Source of the DNA: Oxalobacteraceae bacterium OTU3CAMAD1
GTDB lineage: Bacteria; Pseudomonadota; Gammaproteobacteria; Burkholderiales; Burkholderiaceae_D
Assembly: GCA_024123915.1 (NCBI GenBank)
Contig: CP099650.1
Coordinates: 1,240,001-1,304,000 of the forward strand
Reading direction: 5' to 3'
DNA: 64,000 bases
The notes beneath the pieces were generated by a model, which did no database searches, had not been told where the DNA came from, and saw only the letters and a program-made list of their open reading frames with translations. The translations under genes were made by a program, and so were the position numbers. This document shows positions 7,399-16,247 of the stretch, one piece after another (position 1 is the first letter of the stretch; every line of letters begins with the position of its first letter).

Positions 7399-9090
7399 TC
7401 ACTTGTAACTGAGGATGACCAGGGATACGGCCTGGCGCGGCAGTTGCATCTTTACCAGGGCGCTACCGTTTTGCGTTTTTACCGTCGACGTGGCGCCTAC
7501 TTGCGCCAGTTCGCTGGCTTTCTGGAGCTCGGCGATTTGCGCCGGTGTCGGATTGGCCGGCTTGCCCATGCGCTTCCATGCGGTGTAGGAATTGCTGGTG
7601 TCGTTGTCGACGCGGAAATGGCGCAGCCGCACCTGCTTGGCGGGAATGCCGGCGATGCGCAGTTCCACCGGCGAGCCGGCGTCGATGACGTCGTCGTCGT
7701 GGTAGTTCCACACCATCACCGCGATGCTGTTTTTGTCCCGGGTCGCCAGCGCGTTGATGTCGGTGCGCGGGCCGCGCACGCCGTCGGCCATGATGCGCGC
7801 CGCGTCGTAGGCCCGGTCGCCGCCGACCGCCACCCGCTCGCCCTTCATCATGCCGAACATGCGGAACACATTCAGCACCGGCTTGTTGACGCCGTTGGTG
7901 GCGAGGTCGCGGAAACCGGCGAACCAGGGCTGGTCTTCGAACTCGAACGACCAGTTGACGGCGCCGATCAGATTGACGCCGCGCCTGGCCGCCAGATCGA
8001 ACTCGCGCGCGATCGAGGCCGCCGTATAGCTCGAATACAGGGTGCCGTTGCGGTAGGCGTTTTCCGGATTGGTCTGCATGCCGCAGGCGGCGCAGCCTTC
8101 GGGATCGGATTCGCCGATGATCACTGGAACGCCTTTGAGCTCGGGATATTTCTCCACCAGCGCGAAGCCCTCGTCGAGGCGCTTGAAATGCATGTTCATG
8201 CCCATGCGCACCATGCCGTCGACCAGCTTGGGCGAGCCCTTGGCGTGGAAGGCGACGAAGTCCAGCGGCGAGCCGGTCTTGCCGGTCGCGTAGTTCTTGC
8301 CGCGCAGGGCGTGCTCCAGGAAATCGTCCATGAAGCGTCCCGCGCCGGCCGTGTGCGGTCCGCCCATGCGCGCCGTCGGCAGCGCGCGCTTGACGGCGTC
8401 GGCGGCGTAGTCGTACATCTTGAAGTATTCGAGCTTGGTGTCCGGCGCGATCAGGTAGTGCCCGTCCGGCTCGTTCCACACTTCCCAGTACCAGCTCTCC
8501 ACTTCCTTCTGCCCGTAGCGCGCCACGCTGTGCTTGACCCATTGGTAGATCAGCTCGGACCACTTGTCGTAGTCGTTGGGCGGCGTGGCCCAGCCGGTCA
8601 TGATTTCCTCATAGCGCGTGCCCGGCTTCCACTGGTGCTGATAAGGGTGCGGACGCTGCGACAGCGCCTGCGGCATGAAGCCGATCTGCGCCAGCGGCTT
8701 CATGCCGCGCTCGATATAGGTATCGAAGATCTGGTCGACGATGGTCCAGTTGTAGACCGGCTTGCCGTCCTTGTCCTCGCTGTACATATCGGTGGAACCC
8801 CACTTGAGCGCGTAACTGCCGTCGCCCGAGGTCATCAGGTTGTGGGCGCGCACATACACCGGGACCGGGCTCAGCGCGGCGATATCGCTGAGCAGCTTCT
8901 TGCCGTTGGGCGCGGTGGTGTAGTTGGGTTCGTCGTAGCCGAACCAGGCCCAGATCGGCGTCATCGGCCCCTGGACCTTGGCCGCGTCGACGGTCAGCTT
9001 GACCGGGGCCGGGGTGGACGGGGAAAGCGTGGCGGCAACGCACAGCTGCGCGCCGGCCGCGAGGCTCAGGGCGGTAAGTAGTCTCTTCAT
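7399..9090 (-). CDS. secreted GH39-family glycosidase (beta-xylosidase-like)
   Basis: The 563-residue protein starts with a signal peptide (MKRLLTALSLAAG to about residue 20) and continues as a (beta/alpha)8 glycosidase. WEVWNEPDG supplies the acid/base Glu207 and VIIGESDPEG the nucleophile Glu327, the arrangement of clan GH-A family 39, whose members include beta-xylosidases and alpha-L-iduronidases. The C-terminal part (from about 440) looks like the usual beta-sandwich. Together with the arabinanase on the opposite strand at 5686-7203, it suggests a small locus for plant cell-wall hemicellulose or pectin side chains. The ATG at 9090 was chosen because only this start gives a signal peptide; the frame stays open 140 codons further upstream. 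Confidence 0.87.
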   Translation of the reverse strand: MKRLLTALSLAAGAQLCVAATLSPSTPAPVKLTVDAAKVQGPMTPIWAWFGYDEPNYTTAPNGKKLLSDIAALSPVPVYVRAHNLMTSGDGSYALKWGSTDMYSEDKDGKPVYNWTIVDQIFDTYIERGMKPLAQIGFMPQALSQRPHPYQHQWKPGTRYEEIMTGWATPPNDYDKWSELIYQWVKHSVARYGQKEVESWYWEVWNEPDGHYLIAPDTKLEYFKMYDYAADAVKRALPTARMGGPHTAGAGRFMDDFLEHALRGKNYATGKTGSPLDFVAFHAKGSPKLVDGMVRMGMNMHFKRLDEGFALVEKYPELKGVPVIIGESDPEGCAACGMQTNPENAYRNGTLYSSYTAASIAREFDLAARRGVNLIGAVNWSFEFEDQPWFAGFRDLATNGVNKPVLNVFRMFGMMKGERVAVGGDRAYDAARIMADGVRGPRTDINALATRDKNSIAVMVWNYHDDDVIDAGSPVELRIAGIPAKQVRLRHFRVDNDTSNSYTAWKRMGKPANPTPAQIAELQKASELAQVGATSTVKTQNGSALVKMQLPRQAVSLVILSYK

Positions 9091-9277
9091 ATTATTCTCT
9101 CGTCGGAACGGGGTTGTTGGGCGACGGTAGGCCGATCCGGCGCGCCGGTCCAATGAAATTTCCACCAGCTGACATATCGAATCGGATATCGGCGCGGCGG
9201 AATTTGGCATTGTGTCGGCGCGCACGGAACGCGCCCGGCCGCCCCGTGTCAAACAGGATTTACGCAGGGAGGCCACG

Positions 9278-10117
9278 ATGAGCGCATCCAATTCCACCAC
9301 CACGCCGGACCTCGCCGCCGTCAAGCAGCGGCAGCAGGCGACCTGGGCCAGCGGCGATTTCGCCGTGGTCGGCGTCACGCTGCAGATCGTCGGCGAGTCG
9401 CTGGCCGAGGCGGTCGATCTGCGCGCCGGCGAAAAGGTGATTGACATCGCCGCCGGCAACGGCAACGCCACCCTGGCGGCGGCGCGCCGCTTCGCCAGGG
9501 TGACGTCCACCGATTATGTGCCGGCCTTGCTGGAGAAGGGGCGGGTGCGCGCCGCCGCCGAGGGGCTGGAGGTCGAGTTCCGCGAGGCCGACGCCGAAGA
9601 CCTGCCGTTCGCCGATGGCGCGTTCGATGTCGCGCTGTCGACGTTCGGCGCCATGTTCGCCCCCGACCATGCGCGCACCGCCGGCGAGATGCTGCGCGTG
9701 GTGCGCGGCGGCGGCCGCATCGGGCTGGCCAACTGGACGCCGGCCGGCGTCATCGGCCAGCTCTTCAAGGTGGTCGGCGCGCATGTGCCGCCGCCGGCCG
9801 GCGTGCAGTCGCCGCTGCTGTGGGGGACGGAGGCGCACCTGCGCGACTTGTTCGGCGACCAGGCCGAACGCATCGACATCGCGTCCAGGAGGTTCAACTT
9901 CCGCTACGCTTCCCCGCAGCATTGGTTGCAGGTCTTCCGCGACTACTACGGCCCGACGTACAAGGCCTTCGCCGCGCTCGACCCGCCAGGCCGGCAGGCG
10001 CTCGAACGCGATCTGCTCGACCTGCTGGAGCGGGTGAACATCGCCGGGCCGTCGTCGCTGGTCGCGCCGGCCGAGTATCTGGAGGTGGTCATCACCAGGA
10101 AGGGCGCGGCGAGCTAA
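9278..10117 (+). CDS. class I SAM-dependent methyltransferase
   Basis: This 279-residue protein has the Rossmann-like fold motifs of class I methyltransferases: motif I VIDIAAGNGNATLAAAR (SAM-binding glycine loop), an acidic residue at the end of strand 2 in TSTDYVP, motif II/III EADAEDLPFADGAFD, and motif IV-like MLRVVRGGGRIGLANW. The layout is that of UbiE/Coq5-like enzymes acting on small molecules, but the acceptor is unknown. The start at 9278 is preceded by AGGGAGG; an upstream in-frame start at 9212 lacks this. The gene stands alone, divergent from the GH39 gene. Confidence 0.9.
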   Translation: MSASNSTTTPDLAAVKQRQQATWASGDFAVVGVTLQIVGESLAEAVDLRAGEKVIDIAAGNGNATLAAARRFARVTSTDYVPALLEKGRVRAAAEGLEVEFREADAEDLPFADGAFDVALSTFGAMFAPDHARTAGEMLRVVRGGGRIGLANWTPAGVIGQLFKVVGAHVPPPAGVQSPLLWGTEAHLRDLFGDQAERIDIASRRFNFRYASPQHWLQVFRDYYGPTYKAFAALDPPGRQALERDLLDLLERVNIAGPSSLVAPAEYLEVVITRKGAAS

Positions 10118-10123
10118 GTACGG

Positions 10124-10798
10124 CTAGTACAGATCGTGCCGTACCGAATGATCGTAGTGCTGGTTGATCTGTTCGATCTGCGCGTCGTCCATAGTCGCTT
10201 GGGCATGATCGCGTTTGCCGAGCGCGGCGATTATCTTGCCAATACTCGGCAATGCGGCGGGAGCAAGCTGCGAATCGGCGCGCCATAGTTTCGCGCGGTT
10301 GACGGCCTTGCCGCAGTGGAGCAGCACTTGATCGATGCGGACCACGGTCGCGGTCTTCGGCAGGCGCTCGCCTTCGGACAGCCGCGCCAGCAATGCCGGA
10401 TCTGTCGACAGCTCCCCCCTGCCGTTTATGCGCATAAAAATCTCCAGTCCCGGGAAGATGAACAACATGCCGAGGCGGCCGTCCTGTTGGAGGTTGCGCA
10501 GCGACTCGATGCGGTTGTTGCCCGGCCAATCGGCGAAGGCCACCGTGTGCGCATCGAGCGCATGCACGAATCCGGCGGGCCCGCCGCGCGGCGACGCGTC
10601 CAGCCCTTGTTCGCTGCCCGTGGCCAGGCAAAAGAACGTCGCCGCGTTCAGATACTCCAGGTGGAAATCGACCAGGTGGTCCAGTACCGCTTTCTGGATC
10701 ATCTCCGAGGGCGGGGCGTACAGGGCCTCGAGGTCGACGGTCGCGTGGTTGATGGCTGTCTTGTCTGTGGTTTCTGGTAAATCGCCGGCTGTGCTCAT
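10124..10798 (-). CDS. pyridoxamine 5'-phosphate oxidase-family flavoprotein
   Basis: This 224-residue protein fits the PPOX-type FMN-dependent group resembling MSMEG_1061 proteins: an N-terminal helix (VDLEALYAPPSEMIQKAVLDHLVDFH), a split-barrel core with FFCLATGSEQGLDASPRGGPAGFVHALD, and FADWPGNNRIESLRNLQQDGRLGMLFI, where FMN would bind. Members are usually predicted oxidoreductases of unknown substrate. It is divergent from the AraC-type regulator at 10891 with 92 bases between the two starts, so that regulator may control it. The 3' end nearly meets the methyltransferase gene. Confidence 0.88.
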   Translation of the reverse strand: MSTAGDLPETTDKTAINHATVDLEALYAPPSEMIQKAVLDHLVDFHLEYLNAATFFCLATGSEQGLDASPRGGPAGFVHALDAHTVAFADWPGNNRIESLRNLQQDGRLGMLFIFPGLEIFMRINGRGELSTDPALLARLSEGERLPKTATVVRIDQVLLHCGKAVNRAKLWRADSQLAPAALPSIGKIIAALGKRDHAQATMDDAQIEQINQHYDHSVRHDLY

Positions 10799-10890
10799 GG
10801 TCTGGCTCCCTGGTTACTCAAGGCTCCAGATTAAAACGATTTTAGTGGCGGCTGTACACCATTGGTGCCATTCAATGTCAAAATGCGGCC

Positions 10891-11667
10891 ATGCCCAAGA
10901 TATCCATCAATCGCCATGCCAGCAATTCCTCGGAAGGCCCGGTGCTGTTCGTCGCCGAGGGGAGCCAGGAGGAAGAACTGGTCACCGAGGCGCACCGGCA
11001 TTCCCGGGGCCAGTTGTTCGCGTCGATGCAGGGGCTGTTGTCCGTCGGAGTGGAGACCGGTGTCTGGATCGTGCCGGCGATCCACGCGGTGTGGCTGCCG
11101 CCGCATCATCTCCACTCGGGGCGGTCGCATGGGCCGTTTCACGGCTGGAGCGCGTACATCGCGGAGGAAGCGTGTCATGATTTACCCCGGCAACCTTGCA
11201 CGATCCGCACCTCGGGCCTGCTGAGGGAAGCGGTGCTGCGCGCTAGCACTTGGCCGGAAGGGGCGTGGAGCGAGCAAAAGCGGCGCATCGCGGAAGTCAT
11301 CCTCGACGAGATCAGGACCCTGCCGGTCGAGCCCTTCGGCCTGCCGCTGCCCACGGATGCGCGGCTACAAAAAATCGCCCAGGCACTGATCAAGGACCCG
11401 GCCGACGATCGCGACCTGGACAGCTGGGCCGCTTGGGCGGCCATCGGCGCGCGCACCTTGAGCCGGCGTTTCGTCGCCGAGACCGGATTTAATTTTACCG
11501 CCTGGCGGCAGCGGGCCAGATTGATGCGGTCGCTGGAGATGCTTGCCGAGGGTATGCCGGTGCAGGCTGTCGCCTTCGACCTGGGCTATTCCAGCGCGAG
11601 CGCCTTCATCAGCGTGTTCAAGCGGACCTTCGGCCAAACGCCCACTGCTTACGGGCGCGGACGCTGA
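10891..11667 (+). CDS. AraC-family transcriptional regulator with cupin N-terminus
   Basis: The 258-residue protein has an N-terminal cupin-like sensing part (HRHSRGQLFASMQGLLSVGV, then VWIVPAIHAVWLPP) and a C-terminal pair of helix-turn-helix motifs from about residue 155 (SWAAWAAIGARTLSRRFVAETG, and AVAFDLGYSSASAFISVFKRTFGQTP). The order and the short N-terminal domain resemble the NimR/YeaM group. Its divergent position to the PPOX flavoprotein gene suggests it regulates that gene and itself; the effector is unknown. Confidence 0.92.
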   Translation: MPKISINRHASNSSEGPVLFVAEGSQEEELVTEAHRHSRGQLFASMQGLLSVGVETGVWIVPAIHAVWLPPHHLHSGRSHGPFHGWSAYIAEEACHDLPRQPCTIRTSGLLREAVLRASTWPEGAWSEQKRRIAEVILDEIRTLPVEPFGLPLPTDARLQKIAQALIKDPADDRDLDSWAAWAAIGARTLSRRFVAETGFNFTAWRQRARLMRSLEMLAEGMPVQAVAFDLGYSSASAFISVFKRTFGQTPTAYGRGR

Positions 11668-11724
11668 CACTCGCCGTTTTTAGTGTCGGTATCTATAGGA
11701 CAGCGGCGGTCGGCCGCGCCCGCG

Positions 11725-12753
11725 TCAGCACCAGCCGTTGTTGCGATACCAATTCACGGTGTCGGCGACGGTTTGTTCAAGCGGCCTGAACTTCAGTGCC
11801 AGTTCGCGCTCGCTCTTGCTGTGGTTGAAATGGGTGCGCCCGGCTTCCTTGACCATCAGCCGCACGGTGGCCATGCTGAGCAGGACGGGCCGGCCGCTGA
11901 TCCGTGCGTACATTTCCTGCACCGCCGCCAGCGCGTACAACAGCGGCAAAGGCAAGGCGCGCGTAGGCGTTTTGACGTTGGCGATCTTGCCCAGCAACGG
12001 CACCAGTTGGCGCATCGTCATGTGGCGTCCCGCCGCCAGATAGCGCTCTCCGCGCTGCCCTTGCAGCGCCGCCGCGAGATGCGCCTGCGCCACGTCGCGC
12101 GCGTCGACCACCGAAAAACTGCCGGGCACCAGACCCGGCAATTTACCGCGCACGACGTCGTTGACGAATTGTCCGGAGGAGGTCGGGCCGATGTCGGCCG
12201 GCCCCCACATCCAGCCGGGCAGCACGAGGCTGGCATGCATGTCCGGGTGGCGCGTCAGGAAACGCAGCACGGCGTGATCGGCCAGGATCTTGCTGCGGTA
12301 ATAATCGTCGGCGTCGCCCAGCGCGCGCAGGCAGGTTTCGTCGATGGGTGCGCCCGGCTCGCCATTGAGCACGCCGATCGACGAGGTCTGGACGAAACGC
12401 CGGACGCCGGCGGCATAGGCCTGTTCGATCAGCGCTTCGGTGCCATCGACATTGATGCGTTTGAGTTCCTGCCAGTGGCTGCCGCCCTTGTAGTTGTCCC
12501 GAAAGAAGGCCGCTGTGTGAAACACGACGTCGCATCCTTGCAGCTTGGCGGCGAAGGCGGGCACATCGGCCATGTCGCCCACCACCAGCTCGACTCCCGC
12601 CAGCTCCGCGAATTGTTGCCGGCCCTTGTCGAACGAACGCACCAGCGCCTTGACGGCGACGCCGCGCCAGACCAGTTCGCGTACCAGGTTGTTGCCGAGC
12701 AGTCCGGTGGCGCCGGTGACGAAGGCGGTTTTCAGTGTGGGGCTATTTTTCAT
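11725..12753 (-). CDS. NAD-dependent epimerase/dehydratase (extended SDR)
   Basis: The 342-residue protein is an extended short-chain dehydrogenase. It shows the GATGLLGNNL dinucleotide-binding loop near residues 14-23, VVFHTAAFFRDN, QTSSIGVLNG with the catalytic Ser region, and DYYRSK with the Tyr-x-x-x-Lys pair. The PGWMWGP and VVDARDVAQAH segments are typical of dihydroflavonol-4-reductase-like proteins. The substrate cannot be inferred. It faces a TetR regulator on the opposite strand, and the 111 bases between them hold two good inverted repeats, so it is likely repressed by that protein. Confidence 0.92.
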   Translation of the reverse strand: MKNSPTLKTAFVTGATGLLGNNLVRELVWRGVAVKALVRSFDKGRQQFAELAGVELVVGDMADVPAFAAKLQGCDVVFHTAAFFRDNYKGGSHWQELKRINVDGTEALIEQAYAAGVRRFVQTSSIGVLNGEPGAPIDETCLRALGDADDYYRSKILADHAVLRFLTRHPDMHASLVLPGWMWGPADIGPTSSGQFVNDVVRGKLPGLVPGSFSVVDARDVAQAHLAAALQGQRGERYLAAGRHMTMRQLVPLLGKIANVKTPTRALPLPLLYALAAVQEMYARISGRPVLLSMATVRLMVKEAGRTHFNHSKSERELALKFRPLEQTVADTVNWYRNNGWC

Positions 12754-12761
12754 GTCGAATA

Positions 12762-12784
12762 GATTTCAAAGTTCAGTTGAAATC
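12762..12784. promoter_or_regulatory. inverted repeat, probable TetR operator 1
   Basis: GATTTCAA and TTGAAATC are perfect eight-base arms separated by seven bases. The site lies nine bases upstream of the SDR start codon, where a bound repressor would block expression. Confidence 0.65.
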
Positions 12785-12799
12785 TAGTTTGACGGATGG

Positions 12800-12829
12800 A
12801 AATCCAGATGTCAATTGATATCTGGATTT
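12800..12829. promoter_or_regulatory. inverted repeat, probable TetR operator 2
   Basis: AAATCCAGAT and ATCTGGATTT are perfect ten-base arms around a ten-base AT-rich centre. It lies between the divergent SDR and TetR genes, 36 bases before the regulator's start, and is well placed for autoregulation. It differs in sequence from operator 1 except for the shared AAATC/GATTT ends. Confidence 0.65.
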
Positions 12830-12864
12830 TGCGCTATCTGGAGTTCGTGTGATATCGTGCCGCC

Positions 12865-13500
12865 ATGACTGAATCGACACCGAGAAAGCGGTTGAGCCGC
12901 GAGGAAAGCCAGGCACAGACCCGCGCGCGTCTGATCGAGACCGCGCGCCAGCTGTTTGTCGAGCGCGGCTATGGCGGAACCTCGATCCGCGATATCGCCG
13001 ATGGCGCCGGCTACTCGCAGGGCGCGTTCTACTCGAACTTCGCCAGCAAGGAGGACGTGCTGTTGGAATTGCTGAAAGGGCATATGGAGGCCGAGGGCGC
13101 GCAGCTTTCCGCAGTCATGGAAAGCGACGGGCGCGCGCCCGAACAGCTATTCGCGGAGCTGGAATCGTGGGCGGCCACCCTCAACCGCGACGCCAGCTGG
13201 TCCATGCTGTCGATCGAATTGCAGCTGCACGCCAACCGCAGCCCGACGTTCGCGGCCAAGTACCAGACGGTGTGGGATGCGCACCGGGCCAGGCTCGGCG
13301 GCGTGGTCGGCAAGCTGTTCGCGACCCTGGGACGCACGCCGCCGGCCGAACCGGAGGAGCTGGCCGCCGCCTTCATGGCGCTGGCGCACGGGCTGGCGCT
13401 ACAGGCCGGGGGAACCCGGCCCGATCCGGCGGGACGGTTGATCCTGATGTTTCTGCGCGGGTTGATCGATAGCGCGGAAGAGCGCGGCGCGGCGCGTTAG
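12865..13500 (+). CDS. TetR-family transcriptional regulator
   Basis: The 211-residue protein has a TetR N-terminal helix-turn-helix: TRARLIETARQLFVERGYGGTS, then IRDIADGAGYSQGAFYSNFASKEDVL. The C-terminal part is helical and unlike any family of known ligand, as usual for TetR proteins. It is transcribed away from the SDR gene at 11725-12753; the shared spacer carries two palindromes. The simplest reading is a repressor of the SDR gene released by a small molecule. Confidence 0.94.
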   Translation: MTESTPRKRLSREESQAQTRARLIETARQLFVERGYGGTSIRDIADGAGYSQGAFYSNFASKEDVLLELLKGHMEAEGAQLSAVMESDGRAPEQLFAELESWAATLNRDASWSMLSIELQLHANRSPTFAAKYQTVWDAHRARLGGVVGKLFATLGRTPPAEPEELAAAFMALAHGLALQAGGTRPDPAGRLILMFLRGLIDSAEERGAAR

Positions 13501-13534
13501 CGGTCGCCGTCCGTACGGTCGCCATCGCGGCGGC

Positions 13535-14041
13535 TTATCCCGTGTCGGCCTGCCGTGCTTGCAGCTGCTCGCGCAGCTGGTGCGCGCTCGAATGGGTGTA
13601 ATCCTTGTGGAATTCGTTCTTAATCAGCGCCTTGACGTGCGGATCCATAAATGACCGCAGCGCGCCGAGGAACTGCGGTGAGGCGGAGACGACCAGTTGG
13701 TCGAAGCGCCCTTCCTGATGCCCTTTCAACAGGTAGTTGGAAATATCCTTGGCAAATTGCTCGGCCTCCTGCTCGGCGGGTGTGTGCGCCGGCTGGTAGG
13801 CCTTGTTGGGGGCGCCGACCTTGCCGTTGTGCGCGAATCCGACACCCTGGGTCCCTCCGATGTTGTGGCCGCTGTTGGTCGCGGCGGTCGGGCCGATTTT
13901 GTCCGACTCCGTCTCCAGCACGCGCAGACGCACGGCCGGATTGATCATGTCTTCGATTTCCTGTAATGGCTTGGCCGGGTCGGACTCGGCGAACAACCTT
14001 GCCCTGCCCGCATTGGCGGCGAGAATCCATGTGGTTTGCAT
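13535..14041 (-). CDS. host-attachment-type protein
   Basis: The 168-residue protein fits the family annotated as 'protein required for attachment to host cells' (first described from Agrobacterium). Seen: TTWILAANAGRARLFAESDP at the start, IEDMINPAVRLR, and a C-terminal half with FAKDISNYLLKGHQEGRFDQLVVSASPQFLGALR, which resembles eRF1/baeRF-like RNA-binding folds. Cellular role in free-living bacteria is unclear. The start at 14041 is preceded by AAAGGAG, which overlaps a longer in-frame ATG at 14056; the shorter start is preferred for this reason. Confidence 0.85.
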   Translation of the reverse strand: MQTTWILAANAGRARLFAESDPAKPLQEIEDMINPAVRLRVLETESDKIGPTAATNSGHNIGGTQGVGFAHNGKVGAPNKAYQPAHTPAEQEAEQFAKDISNYLLKGHQEGRFDQLVVSASPQFLGALRSFMDPHVKALIKNEFHKDYTHSSAHQLREQLQARQADTG

Positions 14042-14147
14042 GCTGGCTCCTTTCAATAATATCTATCGTCAGTTGATGCGTGGCGCTGCGAAACCAGTAT
14101 AGACGCGGCTAAAAAATGGTGGCGCTCGTCCCGCGCGCGGACGCGGC

Positions 14148-14918
14148 TCAGGCGGACCGCAACTCGCCGTACAGCGCCAGGTACTCCTGGCTGAGCTTGT
14201 GGTTGCGGTCGAGGTGGATCATGGGCAGGTTGCGCTCGTGCGATTCGCGGATGCGGATCGAGCTCGACAGCTTGTTGTCGAATACCGGCAAGCCTTCCTC
14301 CTTCAGCTGTTCGACCATGCGCTGCGGCAGCAATGCCCGGGGTTGAAATTGGTTGACCACGATGCCCTCGATGTCCAGGTCGGCGTTGTGGTCGGCCTTG
14401 ATCTCCTTGATGTTATTGATCAGCGTGTACAGGGCCTGGCGTGAGAAATCGTCGCAGTCGAACGGGATCAGGCAGCTGTCGGCGGCGATCAGGGCGGACT
14501 GGCTGAAGAAGTTGTAGGCGGGCGGCGTGTCGACAAAGATTTCGTCGTACTCCTTGCCCAGTTCGCGCAGCAGATCGCGCAGCTTGTAGATCTTGTTGCG
14601 TGATTCCAGCTTCGATTGCAGGTCGCCCAGTTCGGGGTGGGCCACGATCACCGACAGGTTGTCGAACGGCGTCGGGTGGACATAATGGCCCGGCGGCTGG
14701 GCGAACTGGCTGAAGCTGAGCACTTGTTCGAAGTAGGCGCCCAAGGTCGGCGACACGTCGCGCGCCGCAGCGCCCAGCACGTAGCGGCTGGAATTGCATT
14801 GCGGGTCGATATCGATCAGTAGCGTCCGCTTTCCCTGGCTGGCCGCGATGGCCGCGAGGTTCACCGCGATCGTCGACTTGCCCACACCACCTTTTTGATT
14901 GAAGATCACCCGTTTCAT
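14148..14918 (-). CDS. ParA/Soj-family ATPase (orphan)
   Basis: The 256-residue protein begins with the deviant Walker A motif KGGVGKSTIAVNLAA, followed by LLIDIDPQCNSS (A') and EIFVDTPPAYNF (Walker B), which defines ParA-type ATPases. Such proteins form dynamic gradients on the nucleoid or at the membrane to place DNA or protein cargo. No parB gene or parS-like sites are adjacent, so a role in chromosome segregation is doubtful; cargo could be chemoreceptor arrays, cellulose-synthesis complexes or similar. The start at 14918 is the only one giving the Walker motif at the usual distance from the N-terminus. Confidence 0.92.
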   Translation of the reverse strand: MKRVIFNQKGGVGKSTIAVNLAAIAASQGKRTLLIDIDPQCNSSRYVLGAAARDVSPTLGAYFEQVLSFSQFAQPPGHYVHPTPFDNLSVIVAHPELGDLQSKLESRNKIYKLRDLLRELGKEYDEIFVDTPPAYNFFSQSALIAADSCLIPFDCDDFSRQALYTLINNIKEIKADHNADLDIEGIVVNQFQPRALLPQRMVEQLKEEGLPVFDNKLSSSIRIRESHERNLPMIHLDRNHKLSQEYLALYGELRSA

Positions 14919-15055
14919 AGCTCGCCCGTATAGTGATGGAAATGTCATCATTCTAGAGCAAAGACCAAGCCGGGGAATAACTTCGGTCGGACACGATGGG
15001 CCTGATGGTTGCCGGGTTGCTAGAATGCGTGCTTCACTCATCCTCTGGAGCCGCA

Positions 15056-16189
15056 ATGACGCGCATTCTTTCCCTTATGCTTGCCGGCCTGTGGAGCTGC
15101 GCCGTCATGGCGCAGGATGTGGTCAAGATCGGCGTGGCGGGGCCGCTGTCTGGCGAGATCGCGCATCTGGGCAAGGCGATGGAAAATGGCGTGGCGCTGG
15201 CAATCGAGGATTTGAACGCCCGTGGCGTCACCATCGGCGGCCGCAAGGCGGTCTTCGTCATGCAAAGCGAGGATGACGCGGCCGATCCGAAACAGGGTAC
15301 GGCCGTGGCGCAGAAACTGGTCGACGCTGGCGTGAAGGCGGTCGTCGGCCACGCCAACTCCGGCACCACCGTGCCCGCCTCGCGCATCTACAACGCCGCC
15401 GGCGTCGTGCAGATCTCGCCTTCCGCCACCACCCCCGCGTACACCCGGCAGAAATTCGCCGGCGCGTTTCGCGTGGTGGCCAACGACAACATGCTGGGAC
15501 GCTCGCTGGGCCGCTACGCGGTCAACGAACTGGGCGCGCGCCGGATTGCCGTCATCGACGACCGCTCCGCCTACGGACAGGGCGTGGCGGACGAGTTCAT
15601 CAAAAGCGCCGAGGCTAGTGTGCCGGGTCTGAAAATCATCGGCCGCGAATTCACCACCGCCAAGGCCAGCGATTTCAGCGCCATTCTGACCCGCATCCGC
15701 GCCAGGAAACCGGATCTGGTGTTCTTCGGCGGCATGGACGCCACCGCCGGGGGCGTGTTGCGCCAGATGAAGGCGCTCGGCATGTCACTGCCTTTCATGG
15801 GCGGTGATGGCATCTGCACCGAAGCGCTGCCCACGCTCGCAGGCGGGAACTTGCGCGACGACGCCGTCTACTGCGCCGAGGCCGGCGGCATCGATGCCGC
15901 GCACGAAAAAGCCGTGGCCGATTTCGTGGCCCGCTTTCACGCGCGCTTCCGCAGCGATATCCAGACCTATGCCCCGCACGCCTACGACGCCACGATGACG
16001 GTGGCGGCGGCCATGAGGCAAGCCGGCTCGACGGACCCGGTCAAGTTCCTGCCGGTGCTGCGCCAGATCCAGTATCCCGGCCTGACCGGCACCATTCGCT
16101 TCGATGCCAACGGCGATATACGGGATGGCGCGCTGACCGTTTCCACCTACCGCGCCGGCAAAAAAACCAAGCTGGTCGTGCTTCGGTAG
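15056..16189 (+). CDS. branched-chain amino acid ABC transporter, substrate-binding protein
   Basis: The 377-residue protein has a signal peptide (residues 1-19, ending AVMAQ) and a type I periplasmic binding fold of the LivJ/LivK family: VVKIGVAGPLSGEIAHLGKAMENG at the mature N-terminus, VVGHANSGTTVPASRIYNAAG and VQISPSATTPAYT for ligand contact, and VFFGGMDATAGGVLRQMKALG. It probably captures leucine, isoleucine, valine or a related ligand in the periplasm. The permease and ATPase genes are not next to it, so it must serve a transporter encoded elsewhere. ATG at 15056 follows CTGGAG. Confidence 0.94.
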   Translation: MTRILSLMLAGLWSCAVMAQDVVKIGVAGPLSGEIAHLGKAMENGVALAIEDLNARGVTIGGRKAVFVMQSEDDAADPKQGTAVAQKLVDAGVKAVVGHANSGTTVPASRIYNAAGVVQISPSATTPAYTRQKFAGAFRVVANDNMLGRSLGRYAVNELGARRIAVIDDRSAYGQGVADEFIKSAEASVPGLKIIGREFTTAKASDFSAILTRIRARKPDLVFFGGMDATAGGVLRQMKALGMSLPFMGGDGICTEALPTLAGGNLRDDAVYCAEAGGIDAAHEKAVADFVARFHARFRSDIQTYAPHAYDATMTVAAAMRQAGSTDPVKFLPVLRQIQYPGLTGTIRFDANGDIRDGALTVSTYRAGKKTKLVVLR

Positions 16190-16247
16190 TCGAGCGCGCA
16201 GTGCGCGCCCGACGAGGGTGGCGCAGTGTAAAGGCTCACACCGCCTG

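Noticed and set aside
14148..15056. ParA gene starting at 15056
   Set aside because: The added 46 residues overlap the promoter and start of the divergent binding-protein gene and push the Walker A motif away from the N-terminus; 14918 is the natural start.
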